Assembly (NCBI RefSeq): GCF_001570405.1
Contig: NZ_BBYM01000017.1
Location: forward strand, 186,001-250,000
Origin: Microtetraspora niveoalba
GTDB taxonomy: Bacteria; Actinomycetota; Actinomycetes; Streptosporangiales; Streptosporangiaceae
DNA length: 64,000 bases
Reading direction: 5' to 3'
The notes beneath the pieces are model-generated. The model saw nothing but the letters and a program-made list of their open reading frames with translations, did no database searches and was not told where the DNA came from. This document shows positions 44,196 through 53,661 of this stretch, piece by piece; position 1 is the stretch's first letter; each line of letters starts with the position of its first letter. Both the position numbers and the translations under genes were made by a program.

Positions 44196-44435
44196 TCAGT
44201 CGTGGGCAGCCGGCTGATCTCGGCCGGTGGTGGGGAGGGTGCGCCCGAGCCCGCCCGCCGATGATCGCGGAACGTACGGCAGCCGCATGGCGAACATCGG
44301 GCCCATCAGAAGGATGCCGTAGGGGGCGGCCACCGCGTAGACACTGGAGAACCCGGTGAGCACGGCGATGACGATCCAGCGTGCAGACGCGACACAGCGA
44401 CCCTCCAGAAAGTTGATGGGTCGCTGTGTCACCAC
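44196..44435 (-). CDS. Small hypothetical membrane protein or remnant
   Basis: A 79-codon frame from GTG at 44435 with one clear hydrophobic stretch (SARWIVIAVLTGFSSVYAVA). No family is recognised and no ribosome-binding site is obvious. It may be a fragment of a transporter gene. Confidence 0.3.
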   Translation of the reverse strand: MVTQRPINFLEGRCVASARWIVIAVLTGFSSVYAVAAPYGILLMGPMFAMRLPYVPRSSAGGLGRTLPTTGRDQPAAHD

Positions 44436-44509
44436 GTGAACGCGATGTGCCTCACACCGGTGCCATGGTTTCCGCCGGAGCCGCGTCGTCGTGTGTCATG
44501 GCCGCGTCA

Positions 44510-45964
44510 TCAGCAGTTCCGGTCGCGGGTGGGCAGGTGGCCGGTGACGAGGAAGTCGGTGACGGTCCGGTCGCCGCAGGCGTTGCCGTTGGCGAGGTAG
44601 ACGCCGTGACCGCCGGAGTCGACGGAGACCATGCGAGCCCGCTGCCCGAACGCCTCGCGCATCTTCAGCGCCCCGCTGTACGGCGTGGACGGATCGCGCA
44701 GATTCTGGATCAGCAGGACGTTGGCCGGGCCGCGCGAGCTGATCCGCGTGGCTTTCTCCGCGGGCTTGAACGGCCAGTACGCGCACGGCCCGAGGTTGAC
44801 CGGCATGCCCGCGGTCAGCGGGTAGACGGCCCGGTTGCGCTTGACCTGCCGCTCGTGCCGGGCGATCGAGTTCGGCCATTCGATGTCATTGCACATCGTG
44901 GCACCGGCGTGCGCGGCGGTGTTCTGGAGAGCGGCCTCCTCCGGCGTCTTCGGAACGGGCAGCTCGGTACGGTTCAGCGCGGCGTGCATGAGCCCGGCCA
45001 GCATCGGGTAATTGGCCGCGGAGTAGAGCGCGTTGAGCAGGGTCTCCCTCAGAAGGTTGCCGGTCAACCGCTGCTCCGGCTTGGCGCCCGGCCACGCCAG
45101 CGGCTCGCGGTCCAGCCGGGCGGCGAGGTCGAGGAAGGTCCGGCGCACAGCGGCCGCGTCGGCGCCGAGGCCGTAGTCGCTGTCGCGCGCAGCCGCCCAG
45201 GCTCCGAAGTCGGGGAAACTGTCCTCTACACCGACGGCGTAGTTGGCCAGCCACTGGCGCGACACCTTGTGCGGATCGGGGTCGTCATTGCTGTCGAGGA
45301 CCACTCGATCGGTGGTGCCGGGGAACATCGTGGCGTGGACGGCGCCCGCGTAGGTGCCGTACGAGACGCCCCAGTAGGAGATCTTGTCCTCACCGAGCGC
45401 CGCGCGGATCCGGTCGATGTCCCTGGCGTGGTTGCGGGTGCTGATGTGCCGGATCAGCGGCCCGCCGTTGCGGGCGCAGGCCTCGGCGATCCGGTGCGAC
45501 CACGCCGCGTTCTCGGCGATGCCGCCGTCCGCGTCGGGGTACGGCTTGAGCCGCGTGACGGAGAGGTCGGCGGGCGCGAGCCCACAGGAGACGGGTGAGC
45601 TCTTTCCCACGCCACGCGGGTCGAACCCGATGATGTCGTAACGGTCGAGCACCTCCTGGGGCAGCTTCTTGACCAGGGTGCTGGGCCGGTTCAACCCCGG
45701 GCTGCCGGGACCACCCGGGATGATCAGCAACACGCCGCGGCGGAACTCGGGACGAGCCGTCTTGATCCTCGACACCGCCAGTGTGATCAACGGACCGCCG
45801 GGGGAGGCGTAGTCCATCGGCACCTCGATCGTCATGCACTCCTGCCGGGGATCGACGCCCTGGCCGGGTGTGCAGGCGCTCCACTGCGTGACGGCGGCGT
45901 GCGCCGGGGTGGCGAGCAGTGTGGTCGTCAGGGCGGCTGCGGACAGGAGGGCGAGGGTTTTCAT
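44510..45964 (-). CDS. Secreted S33-type alpha/beta hydrolase (tripeptidyl aminopeptidase-like)
   Basis: A 484-residue exported hydrolase with signal peptide MKTLALLSAAALTTTLLATP (cleavage after AHA). It has the S33/TAP order: oxyanion loop LLIIPGGPGSPG, DIIGFDPRGVGKSSPVSCG, nucleophile elbow ISYWGVSYGTYAGAV with Ser, then the TAP C-terminal domain with Asp in NLRDPSTPYSGA and His in SVDSGGHGVYLAN. All triad residues are present. It would remove short peptides or hydrolyse esters outside the cell. The ATG at 45964 has AGAGGA upstream. Confidence 0.9.
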   Translation of the reverse strand: MKTLALLSAAALTTTLLATPAHAAVTQWSACTPGQGVDPRQECMTIEVPMDYASPGGPLITLAVSRIKTARPEFRRGVLLIIPGGPGSPGLNRPSTLVKKLPQEVLDRYDIIGFDPRGVGKSSPVSCGLAPADLSVTRLKPYPDADGGIAENAAWSHRIAEACARNGGPLIRHISTRNHARDIDRIRAALGEDKISYWGVSYGTYAGAVHATMFPGTTDRVVLDSNDDPDPHKVSRQWLANYAVGVEDSFPDFGAWAAARDSDYGLGADAAAVRRTFLDLAARLDREPLAWPGAKPEQRLTGNLLRETLLNALYSAANYPMLAGLMHAALNRTELPVPKTPEEAALQNTAAHAGATMCNDIEWPNSIARHERQVKRNRAVYPLTAGMPVNLGPCAYWPFKPAEKATRISSRGPANVLLIQNLRDPSTPYSGALKMREAFGQRARMVSVDSGGHGVYLANGNACGDRTVTDFLVTGHLPTRDRNC

Positions 45965-46335
45965 CAGGATCCTCTCAGTTCTGCGGATGTCCACGACTCT
46001 GCCGGGCCGTTGATCGTCGAACCAGAGATCTCGTCAGTGACCACCCGTGACCTCGTCATGAAAGCGACAAACGCCCAGAATCCGCGCAGCATTCGTGATT
46101 CAGTGATCCGGTTGTGCTCGGCGATCGTCGCGGGATGTGCCCTCGTGGCAGGAGCGAATCGTGACCTTCACACTTCCCGCCGGACACGGCAGCCTGGCGC
46201 CACCTCACCGCACGAGTTGGTCGAGCGCCCTGCACCACACCCGTGAGGGGCGGGATAGCCTGCCTCACGCGCCATCCCGGGAATCGTGCCGGGCGTGGAA
46301 TAGTTCAGGCGGTGGAGCAAACGGGGTAGGGAGCC
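45965..46335. other. Divergent intergenic region
   Basis: These 371 bases separate the S33 hydrolase from the MarR gene. No gene or strong repeat was recognised; both promoters should lie here. Confidence 0.4.
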
Positions 46336-46788
46336 GTGGCGGATATACGAATCGAGTGGCCGGACCCAGAGGGCCAGGAGATCGTGGAGCGTCTGTTCGC
46401 CGTGGCGGTGGCCCTACGCGTGCACTTCGAGGAGACCGCCGCCGACGCCGGGCTCACCGTCCCGCAGGCTCACACGCTGATCCATCTCCAGGAGCCCCAG
46501 CGCATGGGGGAGGTGGCCGCGCATCTGCGCTGCGAGCCGTCCCACGTGACCTCGATCGCCGACTCCCTCGAACGGTGCGGCTTCCTGCGGCGGGAACCGG
46601 ACCCGGAGGATCGTAGGGCCAAGCGGCTTCTCCTCACCAGTCGCGGACAGCAGCTCAGGGGCCGCCTCCTGGCCCGCCTGTTCGACAAGGCGCCGATCAT
46701 CTCGGTGCTCGACGCCGACCAGCGGACCGAGTTGTTGTCTCTCCTGCGTACGGCTCAGTCAGTGGCCGGCCCCGACATCCGGCGCTGA
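46336..46788 (+). CDS. MarR family transcriptional regulator
   Basis: A 150-residue winged-helix regulator. The recognition region is QRMGEVAAHLRCEPSHVTSI then ADSLERCGFLRREPDPEDRR, with the DxR wing tip typical of MarR. It begins at a GTG preceded by GGGAG. It is divergent from the S33 hydrolase and followed by an SDR remnant, which may once have been its target. The ligand is unknown. Confidence 0.9.
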   Translation: MADIRIEWPDPEGQEIVERLFAVAVALRVHFEETAADAGLTVPQAHTLIHLQEPQRMGEVAAHLRCEPSHVTSIADSLERCGFLRREPDPEDRRAKRLLLTSRGQQLRGRLLARLFDKAPIISVLDADQRTELLSLLRTAQSVAGPDIRR

Positions 46789-46966
46789 ACCCTCCGGGGG
46801 CGGCCGAGAGGTTCTGCTGGTGCTCAGCGCGGTCACGGCCGGCCTTGCCCTGGCCGCCCTCTGAGACGCGAAGTCACCGGGCCTGTTGCACAAGCCGCAA
46901 GGTCTCCCGCCGCCCCCTTCTTCGCGTCGGGCCTGAACGGGTCCGCCGCGATCACGGTGTGACAGA

Positions 46967-47140
46967 GTGACCTACCCCCCGGTCTCGGGGGCCGTGGCGA
47001 TCGTCGCGGCAGCTCTCGACGGCATCGAGGCGCACCGGCCTGAGGTGCTCGCCGACGACTGGAGCCGCCAGGTGAAGGCGTGGCTGTCGGAGGACCCGAG
47101 CCTCATCTACAAGGAAGCGGCGGCGGCGCTCACGGACTGA
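46967..47140 (+). pseudogene. SDR family C-terminal fragment
   Basis: A frame with SGAVAIVAAALDGIEAHRPE then VLADDWSRQVKAWLSEDPSL, typical of the last 50 residues of actinomycete SDR proteins (EVLADD-x-SR-x-VKA). The cofactor and catalytic parts are absent. The GTG at 46967 is only the first start-like codon. It probably reports a deletion between the MarR gene and its target. Confidence 0.6.
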
Positions 47141-47307
47141 CCGCCGACGCTGAAGGCCGTGGCACCCGCGGCCATGATCTCCAGGCTGCGACGCGTACGT
47201 CAAGGCGGGCTCGGCGGTCAGGGCACCTTTCGTATAACCGATCTTGTGGATTTCGGCCCGGCTGTATACGTTCTGCACCGACGCCTTCGACGCACAGGGA
47301 GTCCGCC

Positions 47308-50300
47308 GTGGAGTTCGGAGTTCTCGGCCCACTCGTCGTGCGAACCGGCGGCGAAGCGATACGCCTGACCTCCACCAAGCAGCAGATCCTGCTTGCGGTG
47401 TTGCTCTGCCACGCCAACATCCCGGTCTCCCGGGAGCGCCTCCTGGAGGCGCTGTGGCAGGAGCCGCCGGCGTCCGCCGCGGAGAACCTGCGCCTGTACG
47501 TGCACCGGCTGCGCCGGGTGCTCCAAGCGCCACAGCGCATCACCAGCCACGCCTCCGGCTACCTGCTGGCCGTCCGTCCCGGCGAGCTGGACGCGGATCG
47601 GTTCGGCGAGCTCGCCGCCGAGGCGGGCCGGGCCCGGGAGGCCGGAGACCTGAAGCGCGCGGGCGAACTGCTGACCGAGGCGCTGGCACTGTGGCGGGGG
47701 AGGGCGTACGACGGCATCGCCCAGATCCCGCTGATCCACGAGACCGCGACCCGCCTGGAGGAGGAGCGCGTGCGCGCCGTCGAAGAGCGGGTCGGCATCG
47801 AACTCGCGCTCGGCCGGCACGCCGACGTGGTGCCGGAACTGACCCTGTTGGTGGACGAGCACCCCTATCGGGAGGTCCTGCGCCGCCACCTGATGCTCGC
47901 GCTCTACCGGTCGGGCCGGCAGAGCGAGGCGCTGGAGGTCTTCCGGCGGACCCGCTCCCTGCTCATCGAGGAGCTGGGCGTCGAACCGGGCCCCGAGCTG
48001 CGACTGCTGCACGAGGCGATGCTGCGTGGCGAAGAGGATCTCTGGTCACCGCCGCACCCGTCGCCGCCGCCCGTCCCCCGAGAGCTCCCGACCGGCGTGT
48101 ACGGATTCACCGGCCGGGCGGACGCGCTCAAGGCGCTCGACGAGACGTTGTCCGGCGATCACGGAGCCGCGGCCGCGCCGGTCGCCCTCGCGGTCATCGC
48201 CGGGCCCGCCGGCGTCGGCAAGACCGCCCTCGGGCTGCACTGGGCCCAGCGGATCACGCACCGGTTTCCAGACGGGCAGCTCTACCTGAACCTGCGCGGG
48301 TACTCGGCGGAGCCGCCGTTGCGTCCGATGGAGGCGCTGACAGCGTTCCTGCGCGCGCTCGGCACGCCCCCGCAGCGGATGCCGTCCGACCAGGCGCAGG
48401 CCGCGGCCCAATACCGTTCGCTCCTGGCCGACCGGCGCATGCTCGTGTTGCTGGACAACGCGGCGTCCGCCGAACAGGTCCGCCCCCTGCTGCCGGGCGC
48501 CCTCGGCTGCCTCGTGGTCGTCACCAGCCGCGACCGCCTCAGCGGGCTGGTCGCCCGCGAGGGCGCGCGGCGGATCACGCTCGACGTCCTCACACCGGCC
48601 GGGGCCCGGGAACTGCTCACCTCCTTCCTCGGCGAGCGGCGGATCGCGGCGGAGCCGGAGGCCGCGGCGGAGATCGCCGAACGGTGCGGGCGGCTGCCGC
48701 TGGCGCTCCGGATCGCGGCCGCCCACCTGGCCGATCGCCCGCTGCGGCGGATCTCGGACTACGCCGCGGAACTCGCCGAGGGGAACCGGCTGGCCGCACT
48801 GGAGATCGCCGGCGACAGCGGCACGGCCGTACGCGCCGCCCTGGACGGGTCGTACGAGACGCTGTCCTCGGAGGAGCGGCGGATGTTCCGCCTCCTCGGC
48901 ATCGCGCCGGGCATGGACTTCACCGTGGAGGCGGCCGCCGCGGCTTCGGACCGGAACCCGGAGCAGACGGTGCGGCTGCTCGATCGGCTGGCGGCCGCGC
49001 ATCTCCTGGAGGAGCGGGTGGCGGGCCGCTTCGCCTTCCACGACCTCGTCAGGCTGTACGCGCAGGCCCAGGCGAACGCGGAGGACAGCGCCGAGGAGCG
49101 GGTGGCGGCCGTCGGGCGGGTGCACCGGTGGTACCTGGCCGCCGCGGACAGCGCGGCCGGGCTGCTCTACTCGCATCTGCTGCGCATGCCTCCCCTTCCC
49201 GCGCCCGCCGTACGGTTCGAGGGAGCCGGTGACGCCCGCGGATGGCTGGACGCGGAGTCGGTCAACCTCGTGGTCGCGACAGTCGAGGCCGCCGAAGGCG
49301 GCGCACCGCGCGAGGCATGGCATCTGGCCATGGCGCTGCGCGGCTACTACTGGCTGTCCGGCGATGCGGACGCGGCCATGACCACGGCGGAGGCGGGTCT
49401 CGCCGCCGCGCGGGGCTCCGGGGACCTACGGGGCGAGGCCGGCGCCCGGCTCACCCTCGGCCAGACCCTCAGCCGGCTCGGCCGGACCGAGGAGGCGTTC
49501 AGTCATCTCGATCGGGTCATCGAGCTGACGGAACGGCTCGACTGGCCGGAGTGCCGGGCGTCCGCGCTCACCGTACTCGGCAACCTGCACCTCGATCGGG
49601 GCCGGCTCGAGCGTTCGGCCGACTCCTACCGGCAAGCCCTGAGACTGGACCTGGAACGCGGAAACCTGGCGCGACAGGCGGTGAACCTGGCCAACCTCGG
49701 CTTCGTGGCGCTGCACGCGGGAAACCTGGAGCAGGCCGTCGCGGACTGCGAAGACGTGCTGAGGCGGTACCGCGTGGCCGGTTCGGGCGACGGGCACCCG
49801 GCCGTACTCGACACCCTCGGTCACGCCTGCCACCTCCTCGGCAGGTTCGAGGAGTCGCTCGGCCATTTCGAGCACGCTCTGGAGATCTACCGGAAGATCG
49901 GGAACACCGTCGAAGAGCCTCTCGTGCTGGCCGCATGCGCGGCCGTACATCGTGACGCCGGACGCCGGGAGGAGGCTCTGCGGCAGGCCGAGGCGGCCGT
50001 CCACGCCGCGAGCGGCGCCGGGGAGCGGACCCAGGCCGGCGTCCTGGTCGTTCTCGGCTCGGTGCATCGGTACCTGGGGCGCCTGCCGTCCGCGCTCCGG
50101 CATCTCCAGCGGGCCCAGGCCGCGGCCGACGTCGTCGCCGACCGCTTGCTGGACACGAGGATCCGGATCGAGCTCGCCGCCACCCGCCTCGCGGCGGCCG
50201 ACGCCGCCGGGGCCACGGCCGACGCGGAGCATGCCCTGGCCCTGGCGAAGGACGCGGGATATCGCGTGTGGGAAGGCCGGGCGCTGCTCGCCCTGGCCGA

Positions 50301-50493
50301 GGCCGACCTCACTCTCGGACGGGTCGAACGAGCCGCGGAACGCGCCGCACTGGCACTCGCCCTGCACCGCGAGACCGGCCACAGCCTCGGTCAGGGGGAG
50401 GCTCTGCTCCTGCTGGCCGACGCCGCTCGCCGGGGCCGGGCCGATTCGCGCCCGCACGAGGCCGGCGAGGCAGCGCGTCCAGCCGGGCGTTGA
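47308..50493 (+). CDS. AfsR/SARP family transcriptional regulator
   Basis: A 1,061-residue regulator. Residues 1-95 are an OmpR-like winged-helix domain (LLAVLLCHANIPVSRERLLE, LRLYVHRLRRVLQ), 96-245 the bacterial transcriptional activation domain (LMLALYRSGRQSEALEVFRR, LLIEELGVEPGPELRLLH), about 270-600 an NB-ARC ATPase (Walker A VIAGPAGVGKTALGLHWA; RMLVLLDNAASAEQVRPLL), and 700-1040 tetratricopeptide repeats. This is the full AfsR architecture. GGGAG precedes the GTG at 47308. No recognisable secondary-metabolite cluster is next to it, so its targets lie elsewhere or have been lost. Confidence 0.93.
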   Translation: MEFGVLGPLVVRTGGEAIRLTSTKQQILLAVLLCHANIPVSRERLLEALWQEPPASAAENLRLYVHRLRRVLQAPQRITSHASGYLLAVRPGELDADRFGELAAEAGRAREAGDLKRAGELLTEALALWRGRAYDGIAQIPLIHETATRLEEERVRAVEERVGIELALGRHADVVPELTLLVDEHPYREVLRRHLMLALYRSGRQSEALEVFRRTRSLLIEELGVEPGPELRLLHEAMLRGEEDLWSPPHPSPPPVPRELPTGVYGFTGRADALKALDETLSGDHGAAAAPVALAVIAGPAGVGKTALGLHWAQRITHRFPDGQLYLNLRGYSAEPPLRPMEALTAFLRALGTPPQRMPSDQAQAAAQYRSLLADRRMLVLLDNAASAEQVRPLLPGALGCLVVVTSRDRLSGLVAREGARRITLDVLTPAGARELLTSFLGERRIAAEPEAAAEIAERCGRLPLALRIAAAHLADRPLRRISDYAAELAEGNRLAALEIAGDSGTAVRAALDGSYETLSSEERRMFRLLGIAPGMDFTVEAAAAASDRNPEQTVRLLDRLAAAHLLEERVAGRFAFHDLVRLYAQAQANAEDSAEERVAAVGRVHRWYLAAADSAAGLLYSHLLRMPPLPAPAVRFEGAGDARGWLDAESVNLVVATVEAAEGGAPREAWHLAMALRGYYWLSGDADAAMTTAEAGLAAARGSGDLRGEAGARLTLGQTLSRLGRTEEAFSHLDRVIELTERLDWPECRASALTVLGNLHLDRGRLERSADSYRQALRLDLERGNLARQAVNLANLGFVALHAGNLEQAVADCEDVLRRYRVAGSGDGHPAVLDTLGHACHLLGRFEESLGHFEHALEIYRKIGNTVEEPLVLAACAAVHRDAGRREEALRQAEAAVHAASGAGERTQAGVLVVLGSVHRYLGRLPSALRHLQRAQAAADVVADRLLDTRIRIELAATRLAAADAAGATADAEHALALAKDAGYRVWEGRALLALAEADLTLGRVERAAERAALALALHRETGHSLGQGEALLLLADAARRGRADSRPHEAGEAARPAGR

Positions 50494-50564
50494 AGGCGGC
50501 CGCCGCCCCGCCGGCCTCTCCCGCGGCACCGCGAGCGGCTCGCCCATGTCCCGTGTTCGAGCGG

Positions 50565-51977
50565 TCAGACCAGGCGGGACGGAGGACGCGCGTGGGGGGT
50601 GGGGCGTGGTTCGGTCTGCGCGGCGGGAGGCGTCGAGCGCAGCAGTCGCAGGAGCGCCGCGCAGGCGAGGTAGGTGATCAGCGCGACCGCCGGCATTCCG
50701 GACACGGTCGGAGCGGTGCTCGGCCACAGGCTGTTGGTGAGCAGGGCGAAGGCGACTCCTGCGAACGCCGCCACGGCCAGCCATGGCCGGAACCCCTCAC
50801 CGGACGCCATGCGGGCCAGGCCGGCCGGCGTCGGGAGCGAGAGCCGGCGGGGCCGTTGGGCGCCGCGCACCTCGATCGGACCGAAGATCGCGACGAGGAG
50901 CGTGAGGACGACGCCGCACATGACCAGCAACGGGATCCGCCAGGCCAGCCACGCGGCCGATCCGGCCTCCGGAGTCGGGAGCACACCCGCCACGTGCAGC
51001 ACGCCGGTGAGCAGGATCGCGGCGGAGATGTGCCAGAGGAAGACGGTCATGATCACCGAGTTGACGGCGACCACGGCCGTCCACCGGCGGGTCCGCCGCA
51101 ACCATCGCTCGGCCCGATCCCGCAGCAGCAGCGCCACCCCGAGTTGGGCGGTCGCGACCGCGAGCAGAGCCAGGCTGGGCGGGGACATGTTGTGCAGTCG
51201 CTCGCCGGGCACATTGATCATGCTGATCGGGTAGGGGCCGGCGAGGGTGAGCAGGAGCAGCGCGCCGATCCCGGCGAGCAGCAGCGGCACGGCGACGCGA
51301 GGTCGGGCCGGCAACAGTCCGTCCCGCCAGGCGAAACCCATCTGGTGGACGGCCAGCCAGCCGAACAGGAAGTTGCCGCCACCCCAGAAATCATGGCCGA
51401 GGAGACGGGCCACGTCGCCGGCGGCGACGAGCAGCACCAGCACCGGCGGGACGGCGAGTCCGTACCGGCGGTGAAGGGCGTACATCGGCGGGGTCAGCGC
51501 GACCACGATCAGGTAGACCACGAGGAACCACAACGGGATCGAGGCGAGCCAGACCACCGTGCGAACCCGGGCGGGGGCGGCGTCGAACAGGCCGGCCGCC
51601 AACGCGCCGCCTCCCATCACCAGCACCAAGGCCGTGGTCGGCGGGATCAGCCGGCCGCTCCGCTTGATCAGCCACTCGGTGGCCGTCCCTCCGCGGCGTC
51701 GCTCGGCGTCCAGGGAGACGGCGTTGGCGTACCCGCCGACGAAGAAGAACACGGGCATCACCTGGACCACCCAGGTGAGCGGGTGCGCCCACGGCAGGTC
51801 CGGCAGCGCCGACCGGCCGATCAGTTCGCCGTGGTCGTCGTGGCCGACCACCGTCACCAGCCAGTGCCCGAGGACCACCGCCACGATCGACACGGCTCGC
51901 AGCAGGTCGATGAACCGCTCCCGCGACGGCGGCGTCCGCTCCGCGACCCGCCGGACCTCACGCAACGCGGTGCCCAT
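50565..51977 (-). CDS. Membrane acyltransferase (acyltransferase-3/OafA type)
   Basis: A 470-residue integral membrane protein. The N-terminal acyltransferase-3 signature is ERFIDLLRAVSIVAVVLGHW with the catalytic-type His, followed by PVFFFVGGYANAVSL and about ten to twelve helices. Such proteins transfer acetyl or acyl groups to sugars, lipids or antibiotics at the membrane. The ATG at 51977 is preferred over longer frames because GCAGGAC precedes it. It is convergent with the SARP gene; the 70-base gap probably holds a terminator. Confidence 0.85.
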   Translation of the reverse strand: MGTALREVRRVAERTPPSRERFIDLLRAVSIVAVVLGHWLVTVVGHDDHGELIGRSALPDLPWAHPLTWVVQVMPVFFFVGGYANAVSLDAERRRGGTATEWLIKRSGRLIPPTTALVLVMGGGALAAGLFDAAPARVRTVVWLASIPLWFLVVYLIVVALTPPMYALHRRYGLAVPPVLVLLVAAGDVARLLGHDFWGGGNFLFGWLAVHQMGFAWRDGLLPARPRVAVPLLLAGIGALLLLTLAGPYPISMINVPGERLHNMSPPSLALLAVATAQLGVALLLRDRAERWLRRTRRWTAVVAVNSVIMTVFLWHISAAILLTGVLHVAGVLPTPEAGSAAWLAWRIPLLVMCGVVLTLLVAIFGPIEVRGAQRPRRLSLPTPAGLARMASGEGFRPWLAVAAFAGVAFALLTNSLWPSTAPTVSGMPAVALITYLACAALLRLLRSTPPAAQTEPRPTPHARPPSRLV

Positions 51978-52114
51978 GTCCTGCACGTTCCCCAGGGGCC
52001 GTGGAGCTACCGGCACGCCGAGTCGTACACCTTGGTCAGCGCGTCCGATTTCGGTCGTGCCATGTCCTTGAATCGGGGCGTCCCGGCCCCGGGTTCCGGG
52101 GCCGGGACAGGTGG

Positions 52115-52405
52115 TCAGATCTCGGCCAGGACCTCGATGTCCTCCGCCGTGACGTCGCGGGCCAGCGCGAACGCCGCGGCGGCCGCGGGGGTGCCGGGCA
52201 CGGACTGGCGGGCCGCCCGGAGGCTGGCGGCCGAGTCCCAGCGCCAGACGCCGACCCACGTCTCGTCGTTCAGCCGGCCGAGGCGGGCCTCGGTGAGGCC
52301 GGGCACGGTGGTTCTGATCGCGGTGACCAGGGCGGCGTGCTGGACCTGAACCTGCTCGGCGTCGGCGGGATCGGCCTGGAAGCGAGTGACGCTGATGACC
52401 GGCAT
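52115..52405 (-). CDS. Antibiotic biosynthesis monooxygenase (ABM)-like protein
   Basis: A 96-residue dimeric alpha-beta barrel-type protein: VISVTRFQADPADAEQVQVQ, VPGLTEARLGRLNDETWVGV, WRWDSAASLRAARQ. The size and pattern fit the ABM/stress-responsive barrel superfamily, which includes cofactor-free monooxygenases and proteins of unknown function. It is divergent from a TetR regulator across 61 bases packed with CTAG-core repeats, so it is likely the regulated target. Confidence 0.75.
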   Translation of the reverse strand: MPVISVTRFQADPADAEQVQVQHAALVTAIRTTVPGLTEARLGRLNDETWVGVWRWDSAASLRAARQSVPGTPAAAAAFALARDVTAEDIEVLAEI

Positions 52406-52419
52406 TAGCTGGACCTGCT

Positions 52420-52464
52420 CTCTAGAGTTGACTTCTAGTTACTAAAACTAGAGATAGACTCTAG
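52420..52464. promoter_or_regulatory. CTAG-core operator array between ABM and TetR genes
   Basis: Four CTAG cores lie in 45 bases: CTCTAGAG (52420-52427), TCTAGTT-ACTAA-AACTAGA (52434-52452, 7-5-7 dyad) and ACTCTAG (52458-52464). This AT-richer patch is unusual in the window and is the likely TetR binding region. Confidence 0.65.
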
Positions 52465-52466
52465 CC

Positions 52467-53111
52467 GTGAGCGATGTCAAGCGGACGAACAAACGAGCGC
52501 AGAAGGCCCAGGAGACGCGCCGGCGCATCCTCGCGGCGGCACTGGAGCTGTTCGTGCGGGACGGATACGGCGCGACGAACCTGCAGGACGTCGCGGACGA
52601 GGCCGGGGTCGCGGTGCAGACGATCTACTTCGTCTTCGGAAACAAACGCGCCCTGCTCAAGGAACTGGTCGATGTCACGATCGCGGGTGACGACGAGCCG
52701 GTGGCCACGATGGACCGGCCGTGGTACACCGCCGCGCTGGCCGCGGGCACCGCCCAGGACATGCTGCGCGCCTACGTCGCCGGAACGACCACGGTCCTGG
52801 AACGCGTCGCGCCGATCGGCAGGGTCCTGGACGCGGCGATCGCGAGCGACCCGGAGGTCGCCGCGCTGTGGCCGCATGACGTCGATCCCCGGTACGTCGT
52901 GCAGCAGGGCGCGGCCAAGGCGCTCGCCGGCAAACCCGGGGCGCGAGCCGAGGTGCCGGTGGAGGAGGCCGCCGACCTGCTGTACGGCCTGCTCAGCCCC
53001 GAGCTGTACCTGCTGTTCGTCCGCGAGCGCGGATGGACGCGCGAACGCTGGGAGCGATGGGCCGGCGAGACCCTGTGCGCCCAGCTCTGCTCCGTGGGCG
53101 GTGACTCGTGA
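52467..53111 (+). CDS. TetR family transcriptional regulator
   Basis: A 214-residue TetR regulator. The N-terminal HTH is RRRILAAALELFVRDGYGAT then NLQDVADEAGVAVQTIYFVF, followed by a helical ligand-binding domain. It starts at a GTG 3 bases after a CTAG-core repeat, so its own promoter overlaps the operator. It is divergent from the ABM gene. Its stop overlaps the ATG of the TrmO-like gene (TGATG), so both are co-transcribed. Confidence 0.92.
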   Translation: MSDVKRTNKRAQKAQETRRRILAAALELFVRDGYGATNLQDVADEAGVAVQTIYFVFGNKRALLKELVDVTIAGDDEPVATMDRPWYTAALAAGTAQDMLRAYVAGTTTVLERVAPIGRVLDAAIASDPEVAALWPHDVDPRYVVQQGAAKALAGKPGARAEVPVEEAADLLYGLLSPELYLLFVRERGWTRERWERWAGETLCAQLCSVGGDS

Positions 53112-53578
53112 TGGACCACGTCATCCTGACCCCCGTCGCCCGCGTCCTCGGCGGACGGCCTGAGATGTACGAGGACCACTGGTACGACACCGAGGCCGTC
53201 ATCCGGCTGGACGACCGCTTCGAGCCGTCGGCCCTGCAGGGCTTGGAGGAGTTCTCCCACCTGGAGATCGTCTTCCAGTTCGACCGGATCGACGACGAGG
53301 ACGTGCGGAGCGGGCCGCGCCCGCCGCGCAAGAACCCCGACGGCCCGCTCGTGGGGGTCTTCGCGCACCGCGGGCCGTACCGGCCCAACCGGCTCGGCGT
53401 CTCGGTGTGCCGGCTGCTCGCCGTCGACGGCCGCGACCTGCACGTGGCCGACCTGGACGCGCTGGACGGCACCCCCGTGCTGGACATCAAGCCGTACCTG
53501 GTCGAGTTCGCGCCCACCGACCCGGTCCGGCAGCCCGCCTGGGCGACCCGTCTCATGAGCGAGTACTACAAGGCGTGA
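53111..53578 (+). CDS. TrmO-like tRNA methyltransferase (TsaA/YaeB family)
   Basis: A 155-residue protein of the TrmO/TsaA family, SAM-dependent enzymes that N6-methylate the t6A37 base of tRNA-Thr. Family blocks are LEEFSHLEIVFQFDRIDDED, GPLVGVFAHRGPYRPNRLGV and VLDIKPYLVEFAP. The N-terminal beta-barrel fold, rather than a Rossmann fold, is implied. The ATG at 53111 overlaps the TetR stop; a GTG one codon earlier is possible. Substrate specificity beyond the family is inferred. Confidence 0.87.
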   Translation: MDHVILTPVARVLGGRPEMYEDHWYDTEAVIRLDDRFEPSALQGLEEFSHLEIVFQFDRIDDEDVRSGPRPPRKNPDGPLVGVFAHRGPYRPNRLGVSVCRLLAVDGRDLHVADLDALDGTPVLDIKPYLVEFAPTDPVRQPAWATRLMSEYYKA

Positions 53579-53661
53579 TCAGGCCTGGCGGCGGCTCGGA
53601 CGCTTCCCCGGAATCCGCCCGCGGTTCTGGGGAAGCGACCGTCCCCGCGCACGAAACGTTG

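Noticed and set aside
50494-52349. Long plus-strand frame opposite the acyltransferase gene
   Set aside because: Arg/Gln/His-rich composition with no domain; a shadow of the membrane acyltransferase on the minus strand.
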